The notes: generated by a model from the letters alone, not told the origin. A DNA stretch of 64,000 nt from Ottowia massiliensis (GCF_900240305.1 NZ_LT964854.1:62001-126000); one strand, 5' to 3'; numbered from the stretch's first letter, positions 35,245 to 44,965 are shown. A program made the numbers and translations.

Positions 35245-36812
35245 GCCTTGCCAGCCGCCCGCGCTGCGACGCCACGCCCGCCTGGGCCGCCCTGGCCGCG
35301 CACCACCGGCAGCGCTTTGACGGGGCGGATGCGTTTGATTTGCGCCGCGCCTTTGCCGAAGACGCCCGGCGCTTTGAGCGCCTGAGCCTGCAAGCGCCGC
35401 ACGTTTTCGCCGATCTGTCCAAAAACCTGCTTGACGAGCGCGCCCTGGCGCTGCTGCTGCAACTGGCCGCCCAATGCCAGCTTGAAAGCTACCGCGACGC
35501 CATGCTGGGCGGCCAGGCCGTGAACAACACCGAAGGCCGCCCGGCCCTGCACCCGCTGCTGCGCTGCCCGCCCGGCGCTGCGCCCGCCGCGCTGCAAGCC
35601 GAACACCGCGAGTGCATGAAGCAGCTTGACGCCATGCTGGCGCTGGCCGAAAGCATCCGCGCCCAGGGGCGCTTCACCGACGTGGTTCACATCGGCATCG
35701 GCGGCTCTGACCTCGGCCCGCGCCTGGCCTTGCAGGCGCTGCAAGATCACGTGCGCCCCGGCGGGCCGCGCATCCACTTCGTGGCCAACATGGACGGGCA
35801 CGAGCTGGCCGCCGCGCTGGCCGCGCTGCAACCGGCGCGCACGCTTTTTGTCATTGCCTCCAAGAGCTTTGGCACCGCCGAAACGCTGCAAAACGCCCGC
35901 TCCGCGCGCGCCTGGTTTTTGCAAAACGGCGGGCAGGAAAGCGATCTGGCCGCGCACTTTGCCGCCCTGACGGCCCGGCCCGAAGCCGCGCGCGCCTTTG
36001 GCGCGGGCCAGTGCCTTACTTTTGCCGACGGCGTGGGCGGGCGCTACTCGCTGTGGTCGGCCATTGGCCTGCCCGTGGCCATTGCGCTGGGCGCGGCAGG
36101 CTTCAAGGCGCTGCTGGCGGGCGCGCATGCCATGGACCGCCACTTCGCCAGCGCCCCCTTGCACGCCAACCTGCCCGCGCTGCTGGGCCTGCTGGATGTG
36201 TGGAACCGCAACTTCCACCGCTTTGCCAGCCGCTGCATCGCCCCCTACCACCACGGCCTGCGCCGCCTGCCCGCCTATTTGCAGCAGCTTGAGATGGAAA
36301 GCAACGGCAAGCGCGTGGACGCCGCCGGCCAGCCCCTGGCCTTTGACAGCGCCCCCGTCGTCTGGGGTGAAGCGGGCAGCAACGGCCAGCACGCTTTCTT
36401 TCAGATGCTGCACCAGGGCACGCAAGTCATTCCCGTCGATTTCATCGCCACGCGCGAAGCCACGCACGAGCTGCCCGGCCATCACGCCAAGCTGCTCACC
36501 AACGCGCTGGCCCAGTCGCGCGCGCTCATGATGGGCCAGGCGGGCGAAGACGGCCACCGGCACTTTCCCGGCAACCGCCCCAGCACCTTCTTGCTGCTGG
36601 AGCGGCTGGAGCCGGCCAGCTTCGGCGCCCTGCTGGCGCTGCACGAGCACCGCGTGTTCACCAGCGGCGCCATCTGGGGCCTCAACAGCTTTGACCAGTG
36701 GGGCGTGGAGCTGGGCAAGCGCCACGCGGGCGACATCGAAGCCTGCCTGCTGCAAGGCCACGCGCAAGACATGGACGCTTCCACGGCCGGGCTGCTGGCG
36801 CGGCTGCGCTAG
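35241..36812 (+). CDS. pgi: Glucose-6-phosphate isomerase
   Basis: Interconverts glucose-6-phosphate and fructose-6-phosphate. The 523 residues cover the full SIS-domain enzyme. Signature pieces are HIGIGGSDLGPRLA, ASKSFGTAET, DGVGGRYSLWSAIGL, ESNGKR, and the C-terminal FDQWGVELGK with its catalytic lysine. Translation starts at the ATG inside the tal stop. Coupled to tal, it links the pentose phosphate pathway with hexose phosphates. Confidence 0.96.
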   Translation: MSLASRPRCDATPAWAALAAHHRQRFDGADAFDLRRAFAEDARRFERLSLQAPHVFADLSKNLLDERALALLLQLAAQCQLESYRDAMLGGQAVNNTEGRPALHPLLRCPPGAAPAALQAEHRECMKQLDAMLALAESIRAQGRFTDVVHIGIGGSDLGPRLALQALQDHVRPGGPRIHFVANMDGHELAAALAALQPARTLFVIASKSFGTAETLQNARSARAWFLQNGGQESDLAAHFAALTARPEAARAFGAGQCLTFADGVGGRYSLWSAIGLPVAIALGAAGFKALLAGAHAMDRHFASAPLHANLPALLGLLDVWNRNFHRFASRCIAPYHHGLRRLPAYLQQLEMESNGKRVDAAGQPLAFDSAPVVWGEAGSNGQHAFFQMLHQGTQVIPVDFIATREATHELPGHHAKLLTNALAQSRALMMGQAGEDGHRHFPGNRPSTFLLLERLEPASFGALLALHEHRVFTSGAIWGLNSFDQWGVELGKRHAGDIEACLLQGHAQDMDASTAGLLARLR

Positions 36813-36877
36813 CGCGGCCCAGGCCAGGGCAGGCGCAAGCCGCCCCGGAGCCTGTTCATGAAAGCCAACTGGCCGTC

Positions 36878-36968
36878 TGAATCAGCTCCTTGATTGATAG
36901 CATGATGTCCTAGTGAACATTGCGCGAGAGCTAGTTTTCATGCCGCCGGATTTGCTCCTCTTCTTGAA
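36878..36968 (-). repeat. Repeat A copy 9
   Basis: Inverted copy in the convergent gap between pgi and queG. It holds GATAGCATGATGTCCTAGTG and a diverged right half. Confidence 0.75.
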
Positions 36969-37018
36969 GAATGAAACCCTGCCGCGAGGAGCGAATGGCC
37001 AGACGGCGCAGGCGGTTC

Positions 37019-38131
37019 TCAGGCTTTTTGCTCCATGGCCCAGGCCACGTGCTCGCGCACCATTTCGTCGGGGTGTTCGCGCCGCGCAGCCAGCGCGGCC
37101 AGCAAGGGGGCGCGGGCGGGGTCGTCTGCGGGCAGGCGGGCCAGGGCGTTGCCCAGGGCGACGGCCACATTGCGCAGCCAGCGGGCATGGCCGATGCGGC
37201 GGATGGGGCTGCCTTCGGTGCGGCGCAGAAATTCTTCTTCGCTCCAGGCCAGCAGGGCGGTCAAGGGCGCGCCCGTCAGGCCCTCGCGCTCGTCAAAGTC
37301 GGGCAAGGCGCTGACGTGCGCGTATTTGTTCCAGGGGCATACGCGCTGGCAGTCGTCACAGCCGTAGATGCGGTTGCCAATGAGCGGGCGCATGTCTTCG
37401 GGAATGGCGCCGTGCAGCTCGATGGTCAGGTAGGAGATGCAGCGCCGCGCGTCCAACCGGTGGGGCGCGACGATGGCGCCGGTGGGGCAGGCGTCCATGC
37501 AGGCGGTGCATGTGCCGCAGTGGTGGGTGACAGGCTCGCTGGGCGGCAGGGCGATGTCCACATAGATTTCGCCCAGAAAGAACATGGAGCCTGCATCGCG
37601 CGAGAGCACGAGGGTGTGCTTGCCGCGCCAGCCCTGGCCGCTGCGGGCGGCCAGCTCGGCCTCCAGCACGGGGGCCGAGTCGGTGAAGACGCGGTGGCCG
37701 AAGGGGCCGAGTTCGGCGGCCATGCGCGCTTGCAGCTTTTGCAGGCGCGCGCGCATCACCTTGTGGTAATCGCGCCCACGGGCATAGACGGACACCACGC
37801 CTTCTTGCGGGCGCTGAAGGCGCTCGAACTCCACGCGCTGCCAGCCTTGGGGCGTGCTGCGCGGCAGGTAGTCCATGCGGGCGGTGATGACGCTGACGGT
37901 GCCGGGCACCAGCTCGGCAGGGCGCGCGCGCTTCAAACCGTGCGCGGCCATGTAGTCCATGCTGCCGTGAAAGCCTTGCGCCAGCCACTGGCTCAGGCCC
38001 GCCTCGGCGCTGGACAGGTCCACGCCCGCCACGCCGATTTGGGAAAATCCCAGCTCCTTGGCCCAGGCGCGCACGCGCTCCAGCAGTGCAACAGGGTCGA
38101 TCCGGGCCTGCGGGTCTTGATCGGTGGGCAT
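37019..38131 (-). CDS. queG: Epoxyqueuosine reductase
   Basis: Last step of queuosine tRNA modification; uses cobalamin and two 4Fe-4S clusters. The ferredoxin-like cluster motifs are CGTCTACMDACPTGA and CDDCQRVCPW. The N-terminal DUF1730 part (about residues 60-180) and C-terminal HEAT-like helices are present. ATG 38131 gives 370 residues, the usual length. The longer open frame upstream overlaps tsaE and is a shadow. Divergent from tsaE across 88 bases. Confidence 0.95.
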   Translation of the reverse strand: MPTDQDPQARIDPVALLERVRAWAKELGFSQIGVAGVDLSSAEAGLSQWLAQGFHGSMDYMAAHGLKRARPAELVPGTVSVITARMDYLPRSTPQGWQRVEFERLQRPQEGVVSVYARGRDYHKVMRARLQKLQARMAAELGPFGHRVFTDSAPVLEAELAARSGQGWRGKHTLVLSRDAGSMFFLGEIYVDIALPPSEPVTHHCGTCTACMDACPTGAIVAPHRLDARRCISYLTIELHGAIPEDMRPLIGNRIYGCDDCQRVCPWNKYAHVSALPDFDEREGLTGAPLTALLAWSEEEFLRRTEGSPIRRIGHARWLRNVAVALGNALARLPADDPARAPLLAALAARREHPDEMVREHVAWAMEQKA

Positions 38132-38219
38132 GATTTGTATTTGTCGTTTCCGCAAAGGGGCCGGATTGTTGCCAAAACAGCCCGCCCGCCGCCGCCCCGT
38201 CCATATCCATGAACACGCC

Positions 38220-38825
38220 ATGACCGCCCTGCAAGCAGCGCCTTCACCTTCCGCCTTGCAGAAAAACACCCCGGACAGCGCCGCAAACAGCGCCCCGGAT
38301 ACCCCCCCTGCCCTGCAACTGGCCTGCCGCAGCGAAGCCGGCACCGCCGCGCTGGCACAGCGCCTGGCGCGCGGGCTGCAAGAGGCCGCGCCGCAAGGCG
38401 CGTTCATCGCCCTGCGCGGCGGCCTGGGCGCGGGCAAAACCACTTTCACGCGCTACCTGCTGCGCGCCCTGGGCGTGGCCGGGCGCATCAAAAGCCCCAC
38501 CTACGCCGTGATGGAGCCGCATGAAACGCCGTCAGGACTGGCCGTTTTTCACTTTGACTTCTACCGCTTCAGCGACCCCGCCGAGTGGGAAGACGCGGGC
38601 CTGCGCGACGCCTTTGCCGCGCCCGCGCTGAAGCTGGCCGAATGGCCGCAGCAAGCGGGCGGCCTGCTGCCCGTGCCCGATCTGGATGTGCTCATCGCCC
38701 CCGAAGAAGGCAGCGCCGTCGAAGACGGCGCCCTGCAAGCGCGCCGCATCACCCTCACCGCCGCCACCCCTTTGGGGCGGCGGCTTCTGAACACCCTTGA
38801 TTCGCACACCCTGGAGAGCTTCTGA
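38220..38825 (+). CDS. tsaE: tRNA threonylcarbamoyladenosine biosynthesis ATPase TsaE
   Basis: ATPase partner of TsaB/TsaD in making t6A37 on tRNAs. Walker A GGLGAGKTTFTRYLL, the following SPTYAVMEPHE strand and the HFDFYRFSDPAEWEDAGL segment are characteristic. The length of 201 residues exceeds the usual ~155 because of an N-terminal extension of some 45 residues, Ala/Pro/Ser-rich. A later start would remove it, but no better start codon is evident. Three bases separate it from the amidase gene, as in many Betaproteobacteria. Confidence 0.92.
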   Translation: MTALQAAPSPSALQKNTPDSAANSAPDTPPALQLACRSEAGTAALAQRLARGLQEAAPQGAFIALRGGLGAGKTTFTRYLLRALGVAGRIKSPTYAVMEPHETPSGLAVFHFDFYRFSDPAEWEDAGLRDAFAAPALKLAEWPQQAGGLLPVPDLDVLIAPEEGSAVEDGALQARRITLTAATPLGRRLLNTLDSHTLESF

Positions 38826-38828
38826 TCC

Positions 38829-40289
38829 ATGCAACGCCGCGAACTCCTCAAAAAAGGCAGCTCCCTGGCCCTGCTGCTGGGCGCGCCGCAACTGGCGCAA
38901 GGCGCGGGCATCATCGCCGTGCGCGTGTGGCCCGCGCAGGACTACACGCGCGTGACCATCGAGTCTGACGCGCCCCTGAAAGCCAGCCACCGCACCGTGG
39001 AAGACCCGCCGCGCCTGGCCGTGGACATTGACGGCCTCAAACTCGACGCCGCCTTGCAGCAGCTGGTGGGCAAAGTGCGCAGCGACGACCCCAACATCGC
39101 CGGCGTGCGCGTAGGCCAATACACGCCCGATGTGGTGCGGCTGGTGTTCGACCTCAAGCGCGCCACCGAACCGCAAGTGTTCACCCTCACCCCCGTGGCC
39201 GCCTACAAATACCGCCTGGTGTTCGACCTGTACCCGGCCAACCCGCCCGACCCCATGGAAATGCTGCTCGCCCAGCTGGGCCAGGGCGGCGCGCAGCCGC
39301 CCATTCCCGCCCCGCCGCCCGGCCAGCCCACGCCGCCGGCCACGGGCGTGCACGTGGCGCAGGCCGACGAGCACGACCCCCTGGCCGAACTCATCGCCCG
39401 CCAGACCAGCAAATACCGCGAACCCGGCGCTCCCTCCACCGCCGTGGCCTCGGCAGACGGCATCGGCATCAAACCGCCGCCCAGGCCCGAGCCTGACCGC
39501 ACCGTCGCCAGCGCGGGCGCGCCCGGCATCCGCCCGCCCGCGCGCGGCAGCGCCCCGTCTTCGCGCGGCGGCCCGCGCCGCATGCTGCTCGTGGCCATCG
39601 ACCCCGGCCACGGCGGCGAAGACCCCGGCGCCACCGGCCCGGCGGGCACGAACGAGAAAAACGTCGTCCTGCCCATCGCCCTGTATCTGCGCGACCGCCT
39701 CAACGCCAGCACCGCCGGCCGCTACCCCTTGCGGGCCTTTCTCACGCGCGAAGCCGACTACTTCGTGCCCCTGAACACCCGCGTGCACAAGGCCCGCAGC
39801 GTGGGCGCCGACCTGTTCATCAGCATCCACGCCGACGCCTTCACCAACCCCGGCGCGCGCGGCGGCAGCGTCTTTGCCCTCTCCGAGCGCGGCGCCAGCA
39901 GCAACGCCGCCCGCTGGCTTGCGCAAAAAGAAAACCAGGCCGACGCCGTGGGCGGCATCAACATTGCCGCCGCCAGCCGCGCCCCCCACCTGCAACGCGC
40001 CCTGCTGGACATGAGCACCGCCGCGCAAATCACCGACAGCCTCAAGCTCGGCCATGCCCTGCTGCGCGAAATGGACAAAGTCGGCCACCTGCACAAAAAA
40101 CAAGTGGAGCGCGCCGGCTTTGCCGTGCTGCGCGCGCCCGACATCCCCAGCGTGCTGGTCGAAACCGCCTTCATCAGCAACCCCGAAGAAGAGCGCAAGC
40201 TGCGCACCGCCGCCTACCAAAGCCGCCTGGCCGACGCCCTGCTCGTGGGCGTGCGCAACTACTTCGCCGCCAACCCGCCGCTGGCTTGA
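38829..40289 (+). CDS. amiC: N-acetylmuramoyl-L-alanine amidase (AmiC-like, Tat exported)
   Basis: Cleaves peptide stems from glycan strands, mainly during septal splitting. The N-terminus RRELLKKGSSLALLLGA looks like a twin-arginine signal, as in E. coli AmiC. An AMIN domain (about residues 28-130) is followed by a Pro-rich linker. The amidase_3 catalytic domain shows IDPGHGGEDPGA, the glutamate in GTNEKNVVL, ISIHADAF and LVETAFISNP. Its zinc ligands are present. It lies 3 bases after tsaE. Confidence 0.93.
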   Translation: MQRRELLKKGSSLALLLGAPQLAQGAGIIAVRVWPAQDYTRVTIESDAPLKASHRTVEDPPRLAVDIDGLKLDAALQQLVGKVRSDDPNIAGVRVGQYTPDVVRLVFDLKRATEPQVFTLTPVAAYKYRLVFDLYPANPPDPMEMLLAQLGQGGAQPPIPAPPPGQPTPPATGVHVAQADEHDPLAELIARQTSKYREPGAPSTAVASADGIGIKPPPRPEPDRTVASAGAPGIRPPARGSAPSSRGGPRRMLLVAIDPGHGGEDPGATGPAGTNEKNVVLPIALYLRDRLNASTAGRYPLRAFLTREADYFVPLNTRVHKARSVGADLFISIHADAFTNPGARGGSVFALSERGASSNAARWLAQKENQADAVGGINIAAASRAPHLQRALLDMSTAAQITDSLKLGHALLREMDKVGHLHKKQVERAGFAVLRAPDIPSVLVETAFISNPEEERKLRTAAYQSRLADALLVGVRNYFAANPPLA

Positions 40290-40628
40290 ACGCCTGTTCA
40301 AAGCGCCTGTCCATAAGCCAGGCCGCGAGGCGCACTTGCTCTTTTTTCAGGAGCGAATCAATACCCAAGAAAACGCTTCTGCCGCACGGTCTGACGGGCT
40401 TTACTGCTATCAAACACATAGCGAAAAGAAGGCTTCCGGGGGCGCGGGGCGCTTGCGCAAGCCCCTTGCATGCGGTTCACGCGCGGCTTCAATGAGCCAG
40501 GGGCCATTCGGGCTTTGTTTTCCGCAAAAACACTTTCCTTGCCGACGGCCGGAAAGCAAGGCTTTCTGGATTATTTTGCGCAAGCGGCAATTGGCTCACG
40601 CAGGCAGGCGGCAGATGCCGCATGTTTA
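40290..40628. other. Gap after the amidase with repeat fragments
   Basis: No gene is recognised in these 339 bases. Positions about 40333-40362 (TTTTTTCAGGAGCGAATCAA) match the left end of repeat A only. GCCTGTTCAAAGCGCCTG near 40293 resembles a repeat B terminus. The rest is featureless. Confidence 0.4.
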
Positions 40629-41141
40629 TCAATGTTCTATCTTCACGACAGTGATTTGTTCGCGTGAAAATCGACGGCGATAATCGCCGCAATTGGAGCC
40701 AGCAAATATCGGACGGGTGTCCAGCCACGCATATCGCTTGAACCACCCTCCGGCAATGGCGTCATATGTATGGTATCTTGCAAGCTCTTCTTTTGTTTTC
40801 GCATCCGTCAGAACAATATTGTATCTTTGAATTGGAATCGCTGTAAATGACACGACGCTGATATTCGAGCTATTCAAGCCGTGGTGCATGATGACTTCTT
40901 TTCCTTTCGCCCTTGACAAATCGGCGCTCTTGACGCCATGACTTCTGCACCAATACGCATGCTGCATGGCGCCAATGATCTCATCGGACAGCGCCAACGG
41001 GAAAAAGCCGAAAATGATGGCCAGGCGCGTGAAAAATATCACAGCAGGCGTCCCTGTCATCCCGCGAGTCAGCCATTTGCTCACGGCAATCAAGGTCCTG
41101 AAAAGGACGATGAGCGTGAACAAGGCGATCAGTCCAATCAT
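40629..41141 (-). CDS. Hypothetical membrane-anchored protein (AT-richer)
   Basis: A 170-residue protein I do not recognise. It has two N-terminal hydrophobic segments (IGLIALFTLIVLFRTLIAV and VIFFTRLAIIFGFFPLAL) and a soluble C-terminal part with two cysteines. AGGAAAAA lies just before the ATG, an unusually good site. Its codon use is much less GC-rich than its neighbours, which suggests recent acquisition. It faces featureless sequence on both sides, and nothing nearby hints at a job. Confidence 0.65.
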   Translation of the reverse strand: MIGLIALFTLIVLFRTLIAVSKWLTRGMTGTPAVIFFTRLAIIFGFFPLALSDEIIGAMQHAYWCRSHGVKSADLSRAKGKEVIMHHGLNSSNISVVSFTAIPIQRYNIVLTDAKTKEELARYHTYDAIAGGWFKRYAWLDTRPIFAGSNCGDYRRRFSREQITVVKIEH

Positions 41142-41443
41142 TTTTTCCTGTCAATAAAACCGCTCTCAGGCGGCAAGCTTGTCAACGATGGCAACGGCTG
41201 CTCAAATAATCCTATTCATTGCAGCCTGCCCGCGAAAATATTTCTACGCTTCTCAATCTTCTTATATTCCGGTTTTCCGGAAAATGCGTGCCGGCCTGCT
41301 TGCAGGCGCAAAGGCGCAGCATGGCCGAGCCTGGCGCATTTTCCCTTATTTTGAGAGCAGATTCAGGCCCTCGAAACGCCTCCGCCGCACGCTTTTATTG
41401 ACTTTGCCGCCCACAAACCAGTCGTGAAATGCCGATCGCTTTC

Positions 41444-41605
41444 GAAACCCGTTCAGAATCTGGCCGTGAGGGGCAAAAGCACAGATCGAGATGAGCTGCA
41501 AAGCAACAAACCGCAAACAGCGCTGACCTGCTGGGGATTTGCAATGCCGCAGAGCGCCTTAAGTCCACGCTTTTCGCACCACTGGCAGATTGTGAAAACT
41601 CTCAG
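41444..41605 (+). repeat. Repeat B copy 4
   Basis: It starts GAAACCCGTTCAGAATCTGG, followed by GTGAGGGGCAAAAGC, and later reads AAGTCCACGCTTTTCGC. It occupies part of the 471-base gap between the hypothetical gene and DoxX. The remaining bases (41142-41443) hold no gene I can support. Confidence 0.5.
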
Positions 41606-41612
41606 GAACAGC

Positions 41613-42008
41613 TCAAGCCCGCTTGCGGCGCAGCAGGCCATCGAGCGAGGGCGCGCCGCCGCCTGCGGCGGCCAGGTACAGGAAGATGAAGCAAAACAGC
41701 GCCGCCGATTCGCCCTTGTTGAGCAGCGGCATCCACATGCTGGGCTGGCTGTGGGCCATGAAGTAGGCCACGGCCATCTGGCCGGAAAGCAAAAAGGCCA
41801 CGGGCCGCGTGAACAGCCCCAGCATGAGCAGCAGGCCGCCGCCAATTTCCAGCACGCCCGCTGCGCCCATGAGCGAAAGCAGCTCCACATGCCCCATCGC
41901 CGTGGGGTAGCCGAAGAATTTGGCCGTGCCGTGCCAGAAGTACATGTAGGCGGCGGTGATGCGCAAAAGGGCCAGCAGCTGCGGCTGAAAACGGGAAAGC
42001 CAGGCCAT
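41613..42008 (-). CDS. DoxX family membrane protein
   Basis: A 131-residue four-helix membrane protein of the DoxX/DoxD group, whose members are poorly defined and often sit near redox or stress genes. The family signature AAYMYFWHGTAKFFGYP and the pairing of GGLLLMLGLFTRPVA are visible. ATG 42008 follows AAGGAGTTTTTG. A TTG 15 bases earlier lacks such support. Confidence 0.85.
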   Translation of the reverse strand: MAWLSRFQPQLLALLRITAAYMYFWHGTAKFFGYPTAMGHVELLSLMGAAGVLEIGGGLLLMLGLFTRPVAFLLSGQMAVAYFMAHSQPSMWMPLLNKGESAALFCFIFLYLAAAGGGAPSLDGLLRRKRA

Positions 42009-42181
42009 CAAAAACTCCTTCAAAGAGTGAAAAAATGCACGGAAAAACGTGATGAAGCCGCGCTTTTACCACGGAGGAAAAGGGCTGTGCGCCCTTGGCG
42101 CCGCCAGCGGCGGCATTTCATTTGAGCCTAAGATAAATTGACATCCGTTCTAATCTGCACAAACAAAAGAAAGGCAAATGC

Positions 42182-43183
42182 ATGTTCACTTCTTCCGCTT
42201 TCCTGCGCCGCTCGCGCCTTGGCCGCCGCGCCGCGCTGACTGCCGCTGGCGCAAGGGTTTTCGCGGCGGCTTTCGCGGCGGCTTTTGCGGCGGCCCTTGC
42301 TCTTGGGCTGCCGCCAGCGGCGGCGCAGCCAGCGCCCAAATTCAAGGTAGTGACCACGTTCACCGTGATTGCCGACATGGCCCGCAACGTGGCGGGCGAT
42401 GCGGCGCAGGTGGAGTCCATCACCAAGCCCGGCGCGGAAATTCACGAATACCAGCCCACGCCGGGCGATTTGGCGCGCACGCAAGGCGCGCAGCTGGTGT
42501 TGTGGAACGGGCTGAATCTGGAGACGTGGTTTGAAAAGTTCTTCCGCCGCGTGAAAAACGTGCCGCAGGCGGTGGTGTCGCAAGGCGTGGAGCCGATCGG
42601 CATTGGCGCCGGCCCCTACGAGGGCAAGCCCAATCCGCATGCGTGGATGTCGCCCGCCGCCGCGCTGGTTTACGTGGACAACATCCGCGATGCGCTGGCC
42701 GCGCACGACCCCGCGCATGCCGATGCCTACCGCGCCAATGCCGAGCAATACAAGCAGCGCATTCAGGCGGCCATCGCCCCCATCCGCGCCGAGCTGGAGA
42801 AGCTGCCGCCCGGCGCGCGCTGGCTGGCCACGAGCGAGGGCGCTTTCAGCTATCTGGCGCGCGACTTTGGCCTTCGGGAGCTGTATCTGTGGCCCATCAA
42901 TGCCGATCAGCAAGGCACGCCGCAGCAGGTGCGCCACATGATCGAGATGGTGCGCCAGCACAAGGCGCCCGCCATCTTCAGCGAGAGCACCATTTCGCCC
43001 AAGCCCGCGCAGCAGGTGGCGCGCGAGACGGGCATTCACTACGGCGGCGTGCTGTATGTCGATTCGCTCACCACGGCAGACGGCCCCGTGCCCACGTATC
43101 TGGATTTGCTGCGCGTGACCAGCAGCACGATCGCCCAGGGGCTGGCCGAGGGCCTCAAAAAGCAGCAGGGCGGCCAGCCATGA
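42182..43183 (+). CDS. Mn/Zn/Fe ABC transporter, solute-binding protein (SitA/ZnuA-like)
   Basis: Periplasmic metal-binding protein of a cluster 9 ABC importer. Metal ligands are visible: His in EIHEYQP, His in NPHAWMSP, Glu in SESTIS, Asp in VDSL. The N-terminus RRSRLGRRAALTAAGARVFA has arginine pairs like a Tat signal, though a Sec signal is also possible. GAAAGG lies ahead of ATG 42182. The ATPase gene starts within its stop (ATGA). The metal cannot be decided from sequence. Confidence 0.9.
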   Translation: MFTSSAFLRRSRLGRRAALTAAGARVFAAAFAAAFAAALALGLPPAAAQPAPKFKVVTTFTVIADMARNVAGDAAQVESITKPGAEIHEYQPTPGDLARTQGAQLVLWNGLNLETWFEKFFRRVKNVPQAVVSQGVEPIGIGAGPYEGKPNPHAWMSPAAALVYVDNIRDALAAHDPAHADAYRANAEQYKQRIQAAIAPIRAELEKLPPGARWLATSEGAFSYLARDFGLRELYLWPINADQQGTPQQVRHMIEMVRQHKAPAIFSESTISPKPAQQVARETGIHYGGVLYVDSLTTADGPVPTYLDLLRVTSSTIAQGLAEGLKKQQGGQP

Positions 43184-44061
43184 CGCAAGCCGCCAGCGCC
43201 GCCGCCCCTGCCGCCAGCAGCGGCATTTGCGCCCGGGGCGTGACCGTGACTTATGCCAATGGCCACACGGCCTTGCGCGACGCCAGCTTTGAAACGCCTG
43301 CGGGCAGCATCACCGCGCTGGTGGGGGTCAATGGCAGCGGCAAGTCCACGCTGTTCAAGGCCGTCATGGGCTTTGTGCCGCTTTCGGCCGGGCAGGTGCA
43401 GGTGCTGGGGCTGCCCGTGGCGCAGGCCATGCGCCAGCGCCTGATGGCCTATGTGCCGCAAAGCGAGGAAGTGGACTGGAACTTTCCCGTGCTGGTGCAA
43501 GACGTGGTGATGATGGGCCGCTACGGCCACATGGGTTTCATGCGCCTGCCGCGCCAAGCCGACCGCGCCGCCGTGCGGCAGGCGCTGGAGCGGGTGGACA
43601 TGTCTGCGCTGGCCGGGCGGCAGATTGGCGAGCTTTCGGGCGGGCAGAAAAAGCGCGTGTTTCTGGCGCGCGCGCTGGCGCAGCAGGCCCGCGTCATCTT
43701 GCTGGATGAGCCTTTCACCGGCGTGGATGTGAAGACCGAAAGCGCCATCATCGATTTGCTGCGCCAGCTGCGCGATGAAGGCTGCGTCATCCTCGTGTCC
43801 ACGCACAACCTGGGCAGCGTGCCCGAGTTTTGCGACCGCACCGCCCTCATTCAGGGCACGGTGCTGGCCTGCGGCCCCACGGCAGAGGTGTTCACCCGCG
43901 CCAATCTGGAGCGCGCCTTCGGCGGCGTGTTGCGCCACTTCGAGCTGCCGCAGGCGCAAGGCGTGGGCATCGTCACCGACGACGAGCGCCCGCTGGTGCT
44001 GCTGCACGGGCGCTCATCCGTGCGCGGCCAGCCTGATGCGGGCGCGGGGGGCGCGCCATGA
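43180..44061 (+). CDS. Mn/Zn/Fe ABC transporter, ATP-binding protein (SitB-like)
   Basis: Cytoplasmic ATPase of the importer: Walker A GVNGSGKST, signature LSGGQKKRV, Walker B VILLDEPFTGVD. It has the usual C-terminal tail. Start at ATG 43180 in the overlap with the preceding stop. It is followed by the permease gene with another ATGA overlap, so three proteins are translated from one coupled message. Confidence 0.93.
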   Translation: MTQAASAAAPAASSGICARGVTVTYANGHTALRDASFETPAGSITALVGVNGSGKSTLFKAVMGFVPLSAGQVQVLGLPVAQAMRQRLMAYVPQSEEVDWNFPVLVQDVVMMGRYGHMGFMRLPRQADRAAVRQALERVDMSALAGRQIGELSGGQKKRVFLARALAQQARVILLDEPFTGVDVKTESAIIDLLRQLRDEGCVILVSTHNLGSVPEFCDRTALIQGTVLACGPTAEVFTRANLERAFGGVLRHFELPQAQGVGIVTDDERPLVLLHGRSSVRGQPDAGAGGAP

Positions 44062-44960
44062 GCCTGGCTGCCGTCTGCGCCCTGCTGGCCGAGCCGCTGG
44101 GCTACGCCTACATGCGCCACGCCATGCTGGCCGCCGCGCTGGCGGGCGGCGTGTGCGCCTTTCTCTCGTGCTTTCTCATGCTGCGCGGCTGGTCGCTCAT
44201 GGGCGACGCCATTTCGCACGCCATCGTGCCCGGCGTGGCGGGCGCGTATCTGCTGGGGCTGCCCTACTCGCTGGGGGCCTTTTTCTCCGGCGCGCTGGCG
44301 GCGGGCGTGATGCTGCTCATCAACAGCCGCACGCGGCTCAAGCAGGACGTGGTCATAGGCGTGACGTTTTCCACCTTCCTGGGGCTGGGCCTGTTCATCA
44401 TTTCGCTGGCGCCGGCGGGCATCAGCATCCAGACCATCGCGCTGGGCAATGTGCTGGCCATCACGCCGGGCGATCTGGCGCAGCTGGTGGCCATCAGCCT
44501 GCTCACCTTTTTGGCGCTGCTGCTGAAGTGGCGCGACTGGCTGGCGGTGTTTTTCGACGAAGGCCACGCCCGCAGCGTGGGCCTGCACGTGACGGCGCTC
44601 AAGGCGGGCTTTTTCGCCATGCTGGCTGCTTGCACCATTGCCGCCATGCAGGCCGTGGGGGCCTTTCTCGTCATCGCCCTCATCATCACGCCGGGGGCCA
44701 CGGCCTGGCTTTTGAGCGACCGCTTTGGCCGCGTGGCCGCCATTGCCACCGCCATTGGCGTTGCCAGCGGTTTGATCGGCGCCTGGGCCAGCTACTTTCT
44801 GGATGGGGCCACCGGCGCCGTCATCGTGCTGCTGCAAACCGCGCTTTTTGCCCTGGCTTTTGTTTTTGCCCCGCGCCACGGCCTGCTGGCTGCGCGCCGC
44901 CGCGCCCGCGCCAGTGCTTCAAAGGCGGATGCGCCGGCGGCAGCCCGCAGCTGCTCATGA
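44058..44960 (+). CDS. Mn/Zn/Fe ABC transporter, permease 1 (SitC-like)
   Basis: Inner-membrane permease of the ABC-3 family with about eight to nine helices: GGVCAFLSCFLMLRGWSLMGDAISHAIVPGVAGA (shortened: MGDAISHAIVPG) is the family signature, and later LIITPGATAWLLSDR. The C-terminal ~20 residues are Ala/Arg rich. ATGA overlap with the ATPase gene. Repeat A copy 10 follows, then a second permease. Confidence 0.92.
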   Translation: MSLAAVCALLAEPLGYAYMRHAMLAAALAGGVCAFLSCFLMLRGWSLMGDAISHAIVPGVAGAYLLGLPYSLGAFFSGALAAGVMLLINSRTRLKQDVVIGVTFSTFLGLGLFIISLAPAGISIQTIALGNVLAITPGDLAQLVAISLLTFLALLLKWRDWLAVFFDEGHARSVGLHVTALKAGFFAMLAACTIAAMQAVGAFLVIALIITPGATAWLLSDRFGRVAAIATAIGVASGLIGAWASYFLDGATGAVIVLLQTALFALAFVFAPRHGLLAARRRARASASKADAPAAARSCS

Positions 44961-44965
44961 AAACG

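Noticed and set aside
34917..36767. Minus-strand frame of 616 codons opposite pgi
   Set aside because: Antisense of pgi with Gln/Ala/Arg-rich composition. The pgi motifs are on the plus strand.
38532..40301. Minus-strand frame of 589 codons opposite the amidase
   Set aside because: Shadow of tsaE and amidase; no family features.
42121..42181. Promoter or MntR box before the metal importer
   Set aside because: TTGACA is present at 42138, but no -10 at proper spacing and no convincing MntR palindrome.
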